From contig PWZK01000208.1 in NCBI GenBank assembly GCA_003567495.1, forward strand, positions 1-6,608: 6,608 nt of DNA. The letters are read 5' to 3'. The DNA is from Candidatus Brocadiaceae bacterium. GTDB taxonomy: Bacteria > Planctomycetota > Brocadiia > SM23-32. The position numbers and the translations under genes are program-made. This document shows positions 1-5,144 of the stretch, piece by piece; positions within the stretch are counted from its first letter, which is position 1; the number at the start of each line of letters is the position of its first letter. The notes below the pieces were generated by a model. That model saw only the letters and a program-made list of their open reading frames with translations. It was not told the DNA's origin and did not search any database.

Positions 1-2
1 AC

Positions 3-200
3 GTCCACGACAACCTGGGGGACAATGACCATCACTTACCCATGGGGTTGGGCAACATCTCCTGGCAAGAGGTGTTTCATAAACTGACGATTAACGGTTA
101 CACCGGTTGCTTTGCGTGCGAATCCCGCCCGTCCGGGGAAATGACATGGGAATACGCCATCCAGCAGTGCTTGCATACACTGGAGGAGGTTTACGTTTAA
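3..200 (+). CDS. Sugar-phosphate isomerase/epimerase family protein, C-terminal fragment (5' end outside window)
   Basis: Only the last 65 residues are present; the frame enters open from the left edge and stops at TAA 198-200. The fragment begins VHDN, continues with DNDHHLPMGLGNISW, then NGYTGCFACES. This is the typical last third of the xylose-isomerase-like / AP endonuclease 2 TIM-barrel family: the HxHDN segment, then an H-L-P-x-G-x-G-x-I-x-W segment, then a strand ending in a conserved Glu (E40 of the fragment, in ACES). In family members, acids and histidines at these places bind a divalent metal and assist epimerisation or isomerisation of a sugar or sugar phosphate. The substrate cannot be told from this fragment. 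The gene ends 136 bp before nnrD on the same strand, so co-transcription is possible but not shown. Confidence 0.85.
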   Translation, partial: VHDNLGDNDHHLPMGLGNISWQEVFHKLTINGYTGCFACESRPSGEMTWEYAIQQCLHTLEEVYV

Positions 201-259
201 CTATCGTGCAAGTAAAGCAGAGAGTGATTATAGAAACAATAAATTTTCTGACCAACATT

Positions 260-287
260 TTGATTTATATCCCACTTATGTTAATAT
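260..287 (+). promoter_or_regulatory. Possible sigma70 promoter upstream of nnrD
   Basis: The 201-336 spacer is clearly more AT-rich than the flanking genes. It contains TTGATT (260-265), a 16-bp gap and TAATAT (282-287), each matching four of six consensus bases. It lies about 50 bp upstream of the nnrD start. In AT-rich DNA such matches arise by chance, so this is only a candidate. Confidence 0.3.
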
Positions 288-336
288 CCGTTTCAGGGTT
301 ATGAAATATGCAGGTTAATGAGATTTAAGGTCGGAT

Positions 337-1236
337 ATGAAAGAGATCACGAAGCTTAAGAATCTGCCCGCCCGACGTGCGGAAGATCACAAAGGCCGGT
401 TTGGCCGGGTGCTTGTTGTAGCCGGTTCGCCGGGCATGTGCGGCGCCGGGTGCCTTGCCGCGCTCGGAGCGCAAAAGGCCGGCGCCGGGCTGATAACCCT
501 TGCTCTGCCCGCCGGCTCCGCGATGGTGGGCGAATTGTTTCGGGCCAGCATTATGTCTGCGGCGCTGGCTGATGACGCCTGCGGGACAATCTCGCTCCGG
601 GCGTTGCCGCAGGTTGAGAACCTGGCGAAAAATGCCAACGCCTGTGCCGTCGGCCCGGGGCTGGGGACCGCTCAGGAAACTATTGAGGCTGTATGGAGAT
701 GGACTCGCAGCCTGGGGCTGCCGGTTATTCTCGACGCCGACGCGCTTAACGCCCTGAGCCGGCAAACGGCTGCGCTGAAGGCGCGGGAAGCACCTGCGGT
801 AATCACCCCGCATCCCGGCGAGATGGCACGGCTTACCGGCGCAAGTACGGCCGGCGTTCAGGCGGATCGGAGTGGCGTTGCAGCCGGATTTGCTAAAGAG
901 TACGGCGTTGTTACGGTTCTGAAGGGACACCGCACGGTGGTCGCCGACGGGGAGCGGATATATGTCAACATGACCGGCAACGCGGGCATGGCAGCCGGCG
1001 GCATGGGCGATGTGCTGACCGGGATCATAACGTCGATGGCCGGCATGGGCATGGATTGTTTCGATGCTGCGTCTCTGGGCGTTTTTGTCCACGGTCTGGC
1101 GGGCGATATCGCCGCCGCCGAAGTGAGCCGAACATCGCTTGCGCCGGAAGATCTTATTGAAAAACTGCCTGAAGTATTTGCGAGACTGGAACGCGGAGAG
1201 GAGTTTTTTAATCCGGGAGATATGATCAGGCGCTAA
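337..1236 (+). CDS. nnrD: ADP-dependent NAD(P)H-hydrate dehydratase (YjeF C-terminal / carbohydrate-kinase-like domain)
   Basis: A 299-residue protein consisting of the NnrD domain alone; the NnrE epimerase domain, fused to it in many bacteria, is absent. The enzyme repairs hydrated, damaged NAD(P)H (the S form) at the expense of ADP, restoring NAD(P)H in the cytoplasm. Visible family motifs: GRVLVVAGSPGMCGAG near residues 23-38, GPGLG at 106-110, LDADALN at 132-138, TPHPGE at 157-162, LKGH at 195-198, and the ribokinase-fold signature GNAGMAAGGMGDVLTG at 214-229 with catalytic Asp225. Length is close to normal for a stand-alone domain. The ATG at 337 is preceded by AAGG at 327-330 with 6-nt spacing. 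The gene is convergent with the membrane-protein gene to its right, separated by A/T-rich stem-loops. The product call is very secure; whether a separate NnrE exists elsewhere is unknown. Confidence 0.96.
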   Translation: MKEITKLKNLPARRAEDHKGRFGRVLVVAGSPGMCGAGCLAALGAQKAGAGLITLALPAGSAMVGELFRASIMSAALADDACGTISLRALPQVENLAKNANACAVGPGLGTAQETIEAVWRWTRSLGLPVILDADALNALSRQTAALKAREAPAVITPHPGEMARLTGASTAGVQADRSGVAAGFAKEYGVVTVLKGHRTVVADGERIYVNMTGNAGMAAGGMGDVLTGIITSMAGMGMDCFDAASLGVFVHGLAGDIAAAEVSRTSLAPEDLIEKLPEVFARLERGEEFFNPGDMIRR

Positions 1237-1289
1237 CACGCTTATTTCACGCGTGCCAGGCGGTGCAGATGCGAAGAAATCGAGCGCAG

Positions 1290-1310
1290 AAGCTTTTTTG
1301 CAAAAAGCTT
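1290..1310. terminator. Perfect A/T-rich stem-loop, probable part of a bidirectional terminator region
   Basis: AAGCTTTTT (1290-1298) and AAAAAGCTT (1302-1310) form a perfect 9-bp stem around a 3-nt loop. It lies 53 bp after the nnrD stop and beyond the stop of the opposing operon. It resembles an intrinsic terminator with the A and U tracts folded into the stem, and would read similarly on both strands, but no separate U-run follows it. Confidence 0.45.
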
Positions 1311-1312
1311 GG

Positions 1313-1348
1313 CAAAAAACTCTGTCGTGTAAAAAGAAAAGTTTTTTG
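1313..1348. terminator. Second A/T-rich inverted repeat in the convergent spacer
   Basis: CAAAAAACT (1313-1321) pairs with AGTTTTTTG (1340-1348) across an 18-nt loop. The stem is nine perfect pairs but rich in A-U, so it is weaker than its neighbours. It lies between two perfect palindromes, making a row of three stem-loops in 85 bp. Confidence 0.35.
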
Positions 1349-1349
1349 T

Positions 1350-1374
1350 CCTACTTTTTTTCAAAAAAAGTAGG
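1350..1374 (-). terminator. 12-bp perfect palindrome overlapping the stop codon of the membrane-protein gene; probable terminator of the hypAB operon
   Basis: CCTACTTTTTTT (1350-1361) and AAAAAAAGTAGG (1363-1374) are perfect reverse complements around a single central base. On the minus strand the palindrome covers the last seven codons of the membrane protein (Phe-Phe-Glu-Lys-Lys and the TAG stop, 1351-1353, among them). It is therefore both coding and structural. It could end leftward transcription and also insulate the operon from nnrD read-through. Confidence 0.5.
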
Positions 1375-2736
1375 CGCATCCGGGCAGAATACTTCAAACA
1401 CCAGCCAGTCGCCGGTTTTTTCGACAAAAAAGAACTGTTCTGGTATGTGCGTGTGCGGGCCGGCCCATTCCAGCCCCATATTGATCCATCCGCTGGACAG
1501 ATCCCTGGAGTTCACAAGAAGGAAAAGGCTACGGCCTCTGAAGTCCCCTATAATGCGGTCGAGCAGTGTCTGCTCCAGGTGCATGACATGGATCCAGACG
1601 TCTTCATGGTTATCCCCGGCTGCAGCGCTGAATTCATAACCTTCAAAGCCGGTGACTATGAAAGATGTGTTGTCGTGTCTGCTCTCCAGCCCGGCCATAA
1701 CCTTCGCTATCTGATCGTCGGGTTTGTTTACATCCGGGTGCGGGATGAAAAAGTAAGATGCTATCATCGCAGCCACTATTGCAGCGGCAAAAATTAAGCC
1801 CCCCCATGCTGCACCGACTTTTTTTCTCTTGATCAGACCAGGCATAAGCGGAGCGGCGCCTATAAGCAGCGCCGCCCCGAGAGTGCCCCAGTCGCCGCCG
1901 GTCAGGAGCAGTTCACCCGCCCCGTCCCGGCTGATCACGGTGAATCTCAATGCGCCGCGAAGCAGAAAAAAAGGGTTGCCGAGTATCAGCCAGTTTCCGC
2001 CCAGCCACAGCAGGATCATGTAGGAGATGGGAGTTATGAAAATAAGGGAAGTGCCTTCTGCAAGCCCTTTCTCCGGTTTTTTCGAGACAATTGCTACAAA
2101 TACCGCCAGGGCGGCCGCCATTGCGATAAAAAGGGTCTGGAATCGAACTGTCAGCGCCAGTCCCAGAAGGAGCGCGGCGTAGGTAAGCGATCTCAGCCGG
2201 GCTGTATCCAGCCAGTCCACCAAAAAGCACATTCCGCCCACCGCCGTCGCTATAAAAAGCATTGTGCTGTTTCCCGACATTATGCTTGTTGCGGTGCCCG
2301 GGAGCAACAGGATAGCGCCCCCCCCCGCCGCCCGGAGGGGCGCCGGGATACCCGCGGCACGCCACAGGTCGTTGAGTTGCCGGCACAGAAGCAAACCGCA
2401 GCCGGCGGCTATCGCAACGCACAGCGCTTCGGTCGCATTAAAAATCGGAAGGGCGGCCAGTATCGCCAGAAAAACGGTCGGCAGCGGGGCCATCTGCAAC
2501 GAGCCTACGAGCGCCTGCCTGCCGCGGGATAGTCCGTCGAGCAGGTCGTTTGCCGCCATAGCCCTGTAAAAGGCTTCGAGCGAATATCGAGGCGTATGGA
2601 AAAAGCCCGTCAGTATGATAAGCAGGGTTGTCAACACAAAAACCGAAAGCACCAGCGATTCATATTTTCCATGTTCGGGCCGGGCTTCGGTTTCTTTTGT
2701 TATTATGTGTTGCTTTGATTCCCGATCATTTGCCAT
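1351..2736 (-). CDS. Multi-pass membrane protein of unknown function, translationally coupled to hypB
   Basis: A 461-residue protein that I do not recognise by name. Residues 1-26 are charged and cytoplasm-like. About nine to ten hydrophobic segments follow (roughly 27-46, 84-99, 101-118, 138-156, 158-175, 184-200, 202-218, 230-252, 283-300, 309-331), then a soluble tail of about 125 residues (335-461). A long first membrane segment followed by a loop (47-83) carrying ANDLLDG and ALVGSLQMAPLPT recalls GT-C-fold glycosyltransferase-like integral membrane proteins, but no clear acidic DD/DE catalytic pair is visible in that loop, so the function stays open. The ATG overlaps the end of hypB by 11 nt (ATGGCAAATGA contains both start and stop), and its Shine-Dalgarno is weak, which suggests translational coupling. 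A run of nine G falls in codons 138-140. The stop codon sits inside a long palindrome. Confidence 0.85.
   Translation of the reverse strand: MANDRESKQHIITKETEARPEHGKYESLVLSVFVLTTLLIILTGFFHTPRYSLEAFYRAMAANDLLDGLSRGRQALVGSLQMAPLPTVFLAILAALPIFNATEALCVAIAAGCGLLLCRQLNDLWRAAGIPAPLRAAGGGAILLLPGTATSIMSGNSTMLFIATAVGGMCFLVDWLDTARLRSLTYAALLLGLALTVRFQTLFIAMAAALAVFVAIVSKKPEKGLAEGTSLIFITPISYMILLWLGGNWLILGNPFFLLRGALRFTVISRDGAGELLLTGGDWGTLGAALLIGAAPLMPGLIKRKKVGAAWGGLIFAAAIVAAMIASYFFIPHPDVNKPDDQIAKVMAGLESRHDNTSFIVTGFEGYEFSAAAGDNHEDVWIHVMHLEQTLLDRIIGDFRGRSLFLLVNSRDLSSGWINMGLEWAGPHTHIPEQFFFVEKTGDWLVFEVFCPDAPTFFEKK
2318..2326 (-). repeat. G9 homopolymer inside the membrane-protein gene
   Basis: Nine consecutive C on the plus strand (nine G in the coding sense) encode Gly138-Gly140 at the start of a membrane segment. 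The surrounding frame is intact in this sequence. Runs of this length can slip during replication. Confidence 0.6.
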
Positions 2737-3385
2737 TTTGTTGCTCTTTACGGTTCATTTCCAGGTAACGCGCCCAATCTTCAAACCCGAGTCCTTTTGT
2801 CGCGGAGACTTTGAAAATTTTCACGCCGGGCCGGGCCGTTCTGCAGTCCCTCTCGATCTTCTCCATATCGTATTCACAGTGTGGCAGCAGGTCGGTTTTG
2901 TTTATAAATACCACATCGGTGCGTGAGAAAAGCTCGGGGTATTTTCTCACTTTCTCATCCCCTTCCGGAACGCTCAACACCCCTGTTTTTATGTCCTCGC
3001 CGAGATCGAATACGGAAGGGCATACCAGATTTCCCACATTTTCAATAAAAAGGCAGTCTGTTTTGCAAAGATCGATCCGCGTCAGCATCGATCCGATCTG
3101 TACGGCGGTAAGGTGGCACCCCCCGCCCGTTTCAATGGGGTATGCCGGCATATTGCGGTCCAGTATTCTGTCGGCGTCCAGCGCTGTCTTAACGTCGCCG
3201 ACTATGGCGGCGCAGCGCACGTTGGAATTTTCTGCGGTATATTCCAGTATGGAAGTCTTGCCGCATCCGGGCGAACCTATCATGTTCATCACAAAAACAT
3301 GATTTTCACGGAACAGCCTCCGGTTTTTTTCCGCAGCAATTGCATTTTTCCCGGCCGCCGGGGTATCGACATTAACTCTGGCCAT
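2726..3385 (-). CDS. hypB: Hydrogenase nickel incorporation GTPase HypB
   Basis: A 219-residue SIMIBI-class GTPase that, with HypA, drives nickel insertion into [NiFe]-hydrogenase and sometimes other nickel enzymes. Motifs counted from the chosen start: Walker A GSPGCGKTS (37-45), GD at 63-64, metal-site residues Cys90-His91 in GGGCHL and Cys122 in ENVGNLVCP, guanine-specificity NKTD (162-165) and SATKG (194-198). The G-domain nickel/zinc site residues are therefore all present. The N-terminal CxxCGC high-affinity nickel site and His-rich region of some HypBs are absent. The frame is open upstream, but I start at ATG 3385 because GAGG at 3392-3395 gives 6-nt spacing and the HypB homology begins there; ATG 3388 is immediately adjacent and possible. 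The start overlaps hypA by 14 nt and the end overlaps the membrane-protein gene by 11 nt, so this is a tight operon. No hydrogenase structural gene is in view. Confidence 0.96.
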   Translation of the reverse strand: MARVNVDTPAAGKNAIAAEKNRRLFRENHVFVMNMIGSPGCGKTSILEYTAENSNVRCAAIVGDVKTALDADRILDRNMPAYPIETGGGCHLTAVQIGSMLTRIDLCKTDCLFIENVGNLVCPSVFDLGEDIKTGVLSVPEGDEKVRKYPELFSRTDVVFINKTDLLPHCEYDMEKIERDCRTARPGVKIFKVSATKGLGFEDWARYLEMNRKEQQNGK

Positions 3386-3719
3386 CATTAACCTCAACAG
3401 ATTCAAGAAAAACATCCTTACCGCCCGTGATCCGGTGTTGGGTTTTTCCGCATCGCGGGCACTCGCTGAATATGTCTTCAGCATTATAACTTTGTCCGCA
3501 GCTGCATTGCAATTGCGGCCGAACTTCTTCTATAACGACCGACACATTTTCAATGCCGAGCCGCTCGGCGACAATTTGGATGCAAAACTCAAGCGTTTGT
3601 GCGTTAACTCCGGAGAGTGCACCGCACTTGATGTTCAGCACGCGGAGGTTATCCGCCCCGACTCCATCCGTCCGGAGCGCGGTGTTAATCATGCTTTCCG
3701 CCAGTGAAAGTTCGTGCAT
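3372..3719 (-). CDS. hypA: Hydrogenase maturation nickel metallochaperone HypA
   Basis: A 115-residue protein of normal HypA length. It begins MHELSLAESM; the His2-Glu3 pair and free N-terminus form the nickel site in this family, which fixes the start at 3719 although the frame extends further upstream. A zinc-ribbon follows with Cys72, Cys74, Cys87 and Cys90 (QCSCGQ then ECPRCG). The first pair is C-x-C rather than C-x2-C, a spacing I believe occurs in some HypA proteins. HypA hands nickel to the target enzyme with HypB, whose gene overlaps its 3' end by 14 nt. The start is preceded directly by a G-rich Shine-Dalgarno after a run of A. I see no strong promoter for this gene. Confidence 0.95.
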   Translation of the reverse strand: MHELSLAESMINTALRTDGVGADNLRVLNIKCGALSGVNAQTLEFCIQIVAERLGIENVSVVIEEVRPQLQCSCGQSYNAEDIFSECPRCGKTQHRITGGKDVFLESVEVNDGQS

Positions 3720-3720
3720 T

Positions 3721-3737
3721 TCCTCCCCCCTTTTTTT
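3721..3737 (-). promoter_or_regulatory. Homopolymer-rich ribosome binding site of hypA
   Basis: Read on the minus strand, A7 (3737-3731) runs into G6 (3730-3725) and then AGGA, ending two bases from the hypA ATG. The GGAGG core is only about 2 nt from the start, closer than ideal; the upstream G run gives a better-spaced pairing of about 5-7 nt. Length change in either tract would alter the spacing. Confidence 0.6.
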
Positions 3738-3804
3738 GATGCTCCCCATTCTCACTGATTTTTGGCAATGATGCAAATGAAAAACAGTAACCACGTTGTG
3801 TAAA

Positions 3805-3863
3805 GCAGGCAAGATGCCTGCATCACAAAAGACTGCAAGTTGTGGTGCGGGCTTTTAGCCTGC
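3805..3863. repeat. 59-nt nested palindrome, REP/BIME-like element
   Basis: The left half contains GCAGGC (3805-3810), 5 nt, GCCTGC (3816-3821), then ATCACAA (3822-3828). The right half mirrors it: TTGTGGT (3840-3846), GCGGGCT (3847-3853), 3 nt, AGCCTGC (3857-3863). Each half can fold into its own hairpin, and the two 24-nt halves also pair with each other, 19 of 24 by strict complementarity plus two G-T pairs. This layout is typical of dispersed palindromic repeats such as REP pairs. Copy number cannot be judged from one window. Confidence 0.7.
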
Positions 3864-3900
3864 CATTACCAGCGCTCCGGCCACTGCGCGGCGGCTCGCA

Positions 3901-3927
3901 GCGTCCATACAGTCCATAGCGTCCATC
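3901..3927. repeat. Three tandem 9-nt units with invariant GTCCAT
   Basis: Units are GCGTCCATA (3901-3909), CAGTCCATA (3910-3918) and GCGTCCATC (3919-3927). All three keep GTCCAT in the same phase, with variation confined to the first two and last positions. It lies between the palindrome and the promoter of the rightward operon. Function unknown; it may be a short dispersed tandem or a protein-binding array. Confidence 0.65.
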
Positions 3928-3989
3928 CGCCCGGATAAGCTGCGCTCCGACAGGCACAAAAACGCTGCAGCACAAATTCCTCCCAACCA

Positions 3990-4018
3990 TTGACTGTTGG
4001 CCGAAAGTATTCTATAAT
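3990..4018 (+). promoter_or_regulatory. Near-consensus sigma70 promoter for the metal-transport operon
   Basis: TTGACT (3990-3995), a 17-bp gap and TATAAT (4013-4018) match 11 of 12 consensus bases with ideal spacing. Transcription would start near 4025, about 40 nt before the lipoprotein ATG at 4066. That excludes the in-frame ATG at 4024 as the real start. No clear metal-repressor operator is visible around it. Confidence 0.8.
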
Positions 4019-4065
4019 GCAGAATGTATATGTTCCACGATAAGAGAATGGTGGGAGAGGCAATA

Positions 4066-5046
4066 ATGACCGGATCTATTTCTGAGCGACGGAGAAAATT
4101 GACGTTAAGTGTTTTGGTGGCGGCAATTACGTCGGGTTTTCTTTTTTCAGCCGCCGCGTGTTCGCCCGACGATGCGGGTGTATCGCCTGCAACTGAAAAC
4201 GAGACGGACGGCGTGCTGACCGTGTTTGTAAACATACCGCCGCAGGGGCGGTTTGTAAGTCGTATCGGCGGAGACATGGTGGATATGCACGTGTTGGTCC
4301 CGCCCGGAAGAGACCCTCACGTTTTTACCCCAACGCCGCGGGAGATCGCAAGGCTCGGCGGGGCGGATATTTATTTTCACGGCATAAAGCCTTTCGGTAG
4401 AAAACTTGCAGGTAGGGTTGAGCGCTCGGGGGCTGCCGTACGGGTGGTCGATATAAGCGAGGGTGTCGAGCTGCGCGACATGCAGGAACATTCCCATAGC
4501 CATGACCACGGCGAGGATCACGATACCGGGCACCGGCATCATCACGCTGAAGGCAAGGACCCTCATATCTGGCTGTCTCCGCCTGAAATAAAAGTGCAGG
4601 CTCGAAACATAGCGGACGCCCTGAAAAGCGAGGACCCCGAGCACGAAGATGCTTACGAGGAGAACCTGCAGGCTTTCCTTGCAGATGTTGAGAGCGTGCA
4701 CGAACAACTCACGCAAATCCTGGCCCCGCATCGCGGACGTAGTTTTTACGTGTTTCACCCGGCATTCGGGTATTTTGCAGGCACCTACGGGCTTGTACAG
4801 GAGGCTGTGGAGACCGGTGGACGGAGTCCCTCGCCGAAGCATCTTCGCAGATTGATCACTCAGGCCCTGGAAGACGGAGTAAAGGTCATTTTCGTTCAGC
4901 CTCAGTTTGAAAGCAGAAGTGCAAAAGTGATTGCCGAGGCCATAGACGGTGTGGTTATGCCGCTCAATCCGCTGGCGGAGGACGTGCTGGAGAATCTTCT
5001 GGATATGGGCCGAAACATTGCAAAAGCGCTCGGTGGTGCAGAGTGA
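4066..5046 (+). CDS. znuA: Metal ABC transporter substrate-binding lipoprotein, ZnuA/cluster 9 type
   Basis: A 326-residue solute-binding protein that captures a divalent transition metal (zinc or manganese in most relatives) outside the inner membrane. The start at 4066 follows GGGAGAGG (4053-4060). Residues 8-31 form a signal peptide (RRRK then a hydrophobic stretch) ending AAAC with Cys32 as a probable lipidation site; the lipobox has Ala rather than Leu at -3. Metal ligands expected from the family are His85 (DPH), His167 (KDPHIW) and His231 (FHPAFGYFA). A His-rich loop at 142-160 (H142, H144, H146, H148, H152, H156, H158-H160) is typical of zinc-handling members. The fourth ligand, usually Asp in a DPL motif, appears as Asn301 in NPLAED. 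It is followed after 98 bp by the ATPase gene on the same strand. Metal specificity is inferred; nickel is possible given the hypAB neighbour. Confidence 0.92.
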   Translation: MTGSISERRRKLTLSVLVAAITSGFLFSAAACSPDDAGVSPATENETDGVLTVFVNIPPQGRFVSRIGGDMVDMHVLVPPGRDPHVFTPTPREIARLGGADIYFHGIKPFGRKLAGRVERSGAAVRVVDISEGVELRDMQEHSHSHDHGEDHDTGHRHHHAEGKDPHIWLSPPEIKVQARNIADALKSEDPEHEDAYEENLQAFLADVESVHEQLTQILAPHRGRSFYVFHPAFGYFAGTYGLVQEAVETGGRSPSPKHLRRLITQALEDGVKVIFVQPQFESRSAKVIAEAIDGVVMPLNPLAEDVLENLLDMGRNIAKALGGAE

Positions 5047-5081
5047 AAGGCGGCCCGTTTTAAAACTTGTTTACCTGAATA

Positions 5082-5114
5082 ATCCCGCATATTTCATAAA
5101 CCAACGAGCGGGAT
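5082..5114 (+). repeat. Inverted repeat in the znuA-znuC spacer
   Basis: ATCCCGC (5082-5088) pairs with GCGGGAT (5108-5114) across a 19-nt loop, 30 bp before the chosen ATPase start. No U-run follows, so it is not a standard terminator. It could stabilise or process the mRNA between the two genes, or be incidental. A short GTTTTAAAAC palindrome (5057-5066) lies just upstream. Confidence 0.4.
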
Positions 5115-5144
5115 ATGCCATATCTTTTCGTCGAGGTTCGAAAG

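Larger units (their letters stand above)
3720..4065. other. 346-bp divergent intergenic region between hypA and the metal-binding lipoprotein gene
   Basis: No convincing gene lies here. The frames that cross it are open by chance: one on the minus strand reads the GTCCAT tandem as Met-Asp-Xaa repeats. From left to right it holds the hypA ribosome binding site, about 65 bp of AT-rich leader, a 59-nt nested palindrome (3805-3863), a GC-rich stretch, a GTCCAT-based tandem (3901-3927), a strong rightward promoter (3990-4018) and the ribosome binding site of the lipoprotein gene. Confidence 0.8.

Noticed and set aside
325..1239. Long open frame on the minus strand opposite nnrD (304 codons)
   Set aside because: It is the antisense shadow of a clearly recognised nnrD; its translation is rich in Arg, His and Pro with no family resemblance.
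1913..2422. Minus-strand 169-codon frame overlapping the membrane-protein gene
   Set aside because: An out-of-frame shadow of the same strand; the hydrophobic, membrane-like translation lies in the other frame. Noted only as the possible tail after slippage at the G9 tract.
3389..3484. Upstream extension of the hypB frame by 32-33 residues
   Set aside because: The extension lies inside hypA, shows no HypB-like residues, and a ribosome binding site (GAGG 3392-3395) precedes the internal ATG.
3758..3778. Imperfect 21-nt palindrome in the hypA leader as a Zur, NikR or Fur operator
   Set aside because: Only the outer four and inner two base pairs match symmetrically, and it fits no metal-repressor consensus I know.
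3805..3927. CRISPR array
   Set aside because: The repeats are a palindrome and a 9-nt tandem; there are no regular 25-40 nt repeats with unique spacers and no cas genes.
4024..4065. Upstream in-frame ATG codons (4024, 4048) as start of the lipoprotein
   Set aside because: The 4024 ATG falls at the predicted transcription start of the strong promoter. The 4066 ATG has a good Shine-Dalgarno at correct spacing and gives a normal signal peptide.
3855..4277. Minus-strand open frame of 140 codons across the intergenic region and the znuA start
   Set aside because: It has no recognisable domain, overlaps the strong promoter and signal peptide region of znuA, and part of it is just the GTCCAT tandem read as Met-Asp repeats.
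4147..4842. Minus-strand open frame of 231 codons inside znuA
   Set aside because: Antisense to a gene whose family motifs are all in frame; no independent coding signal.
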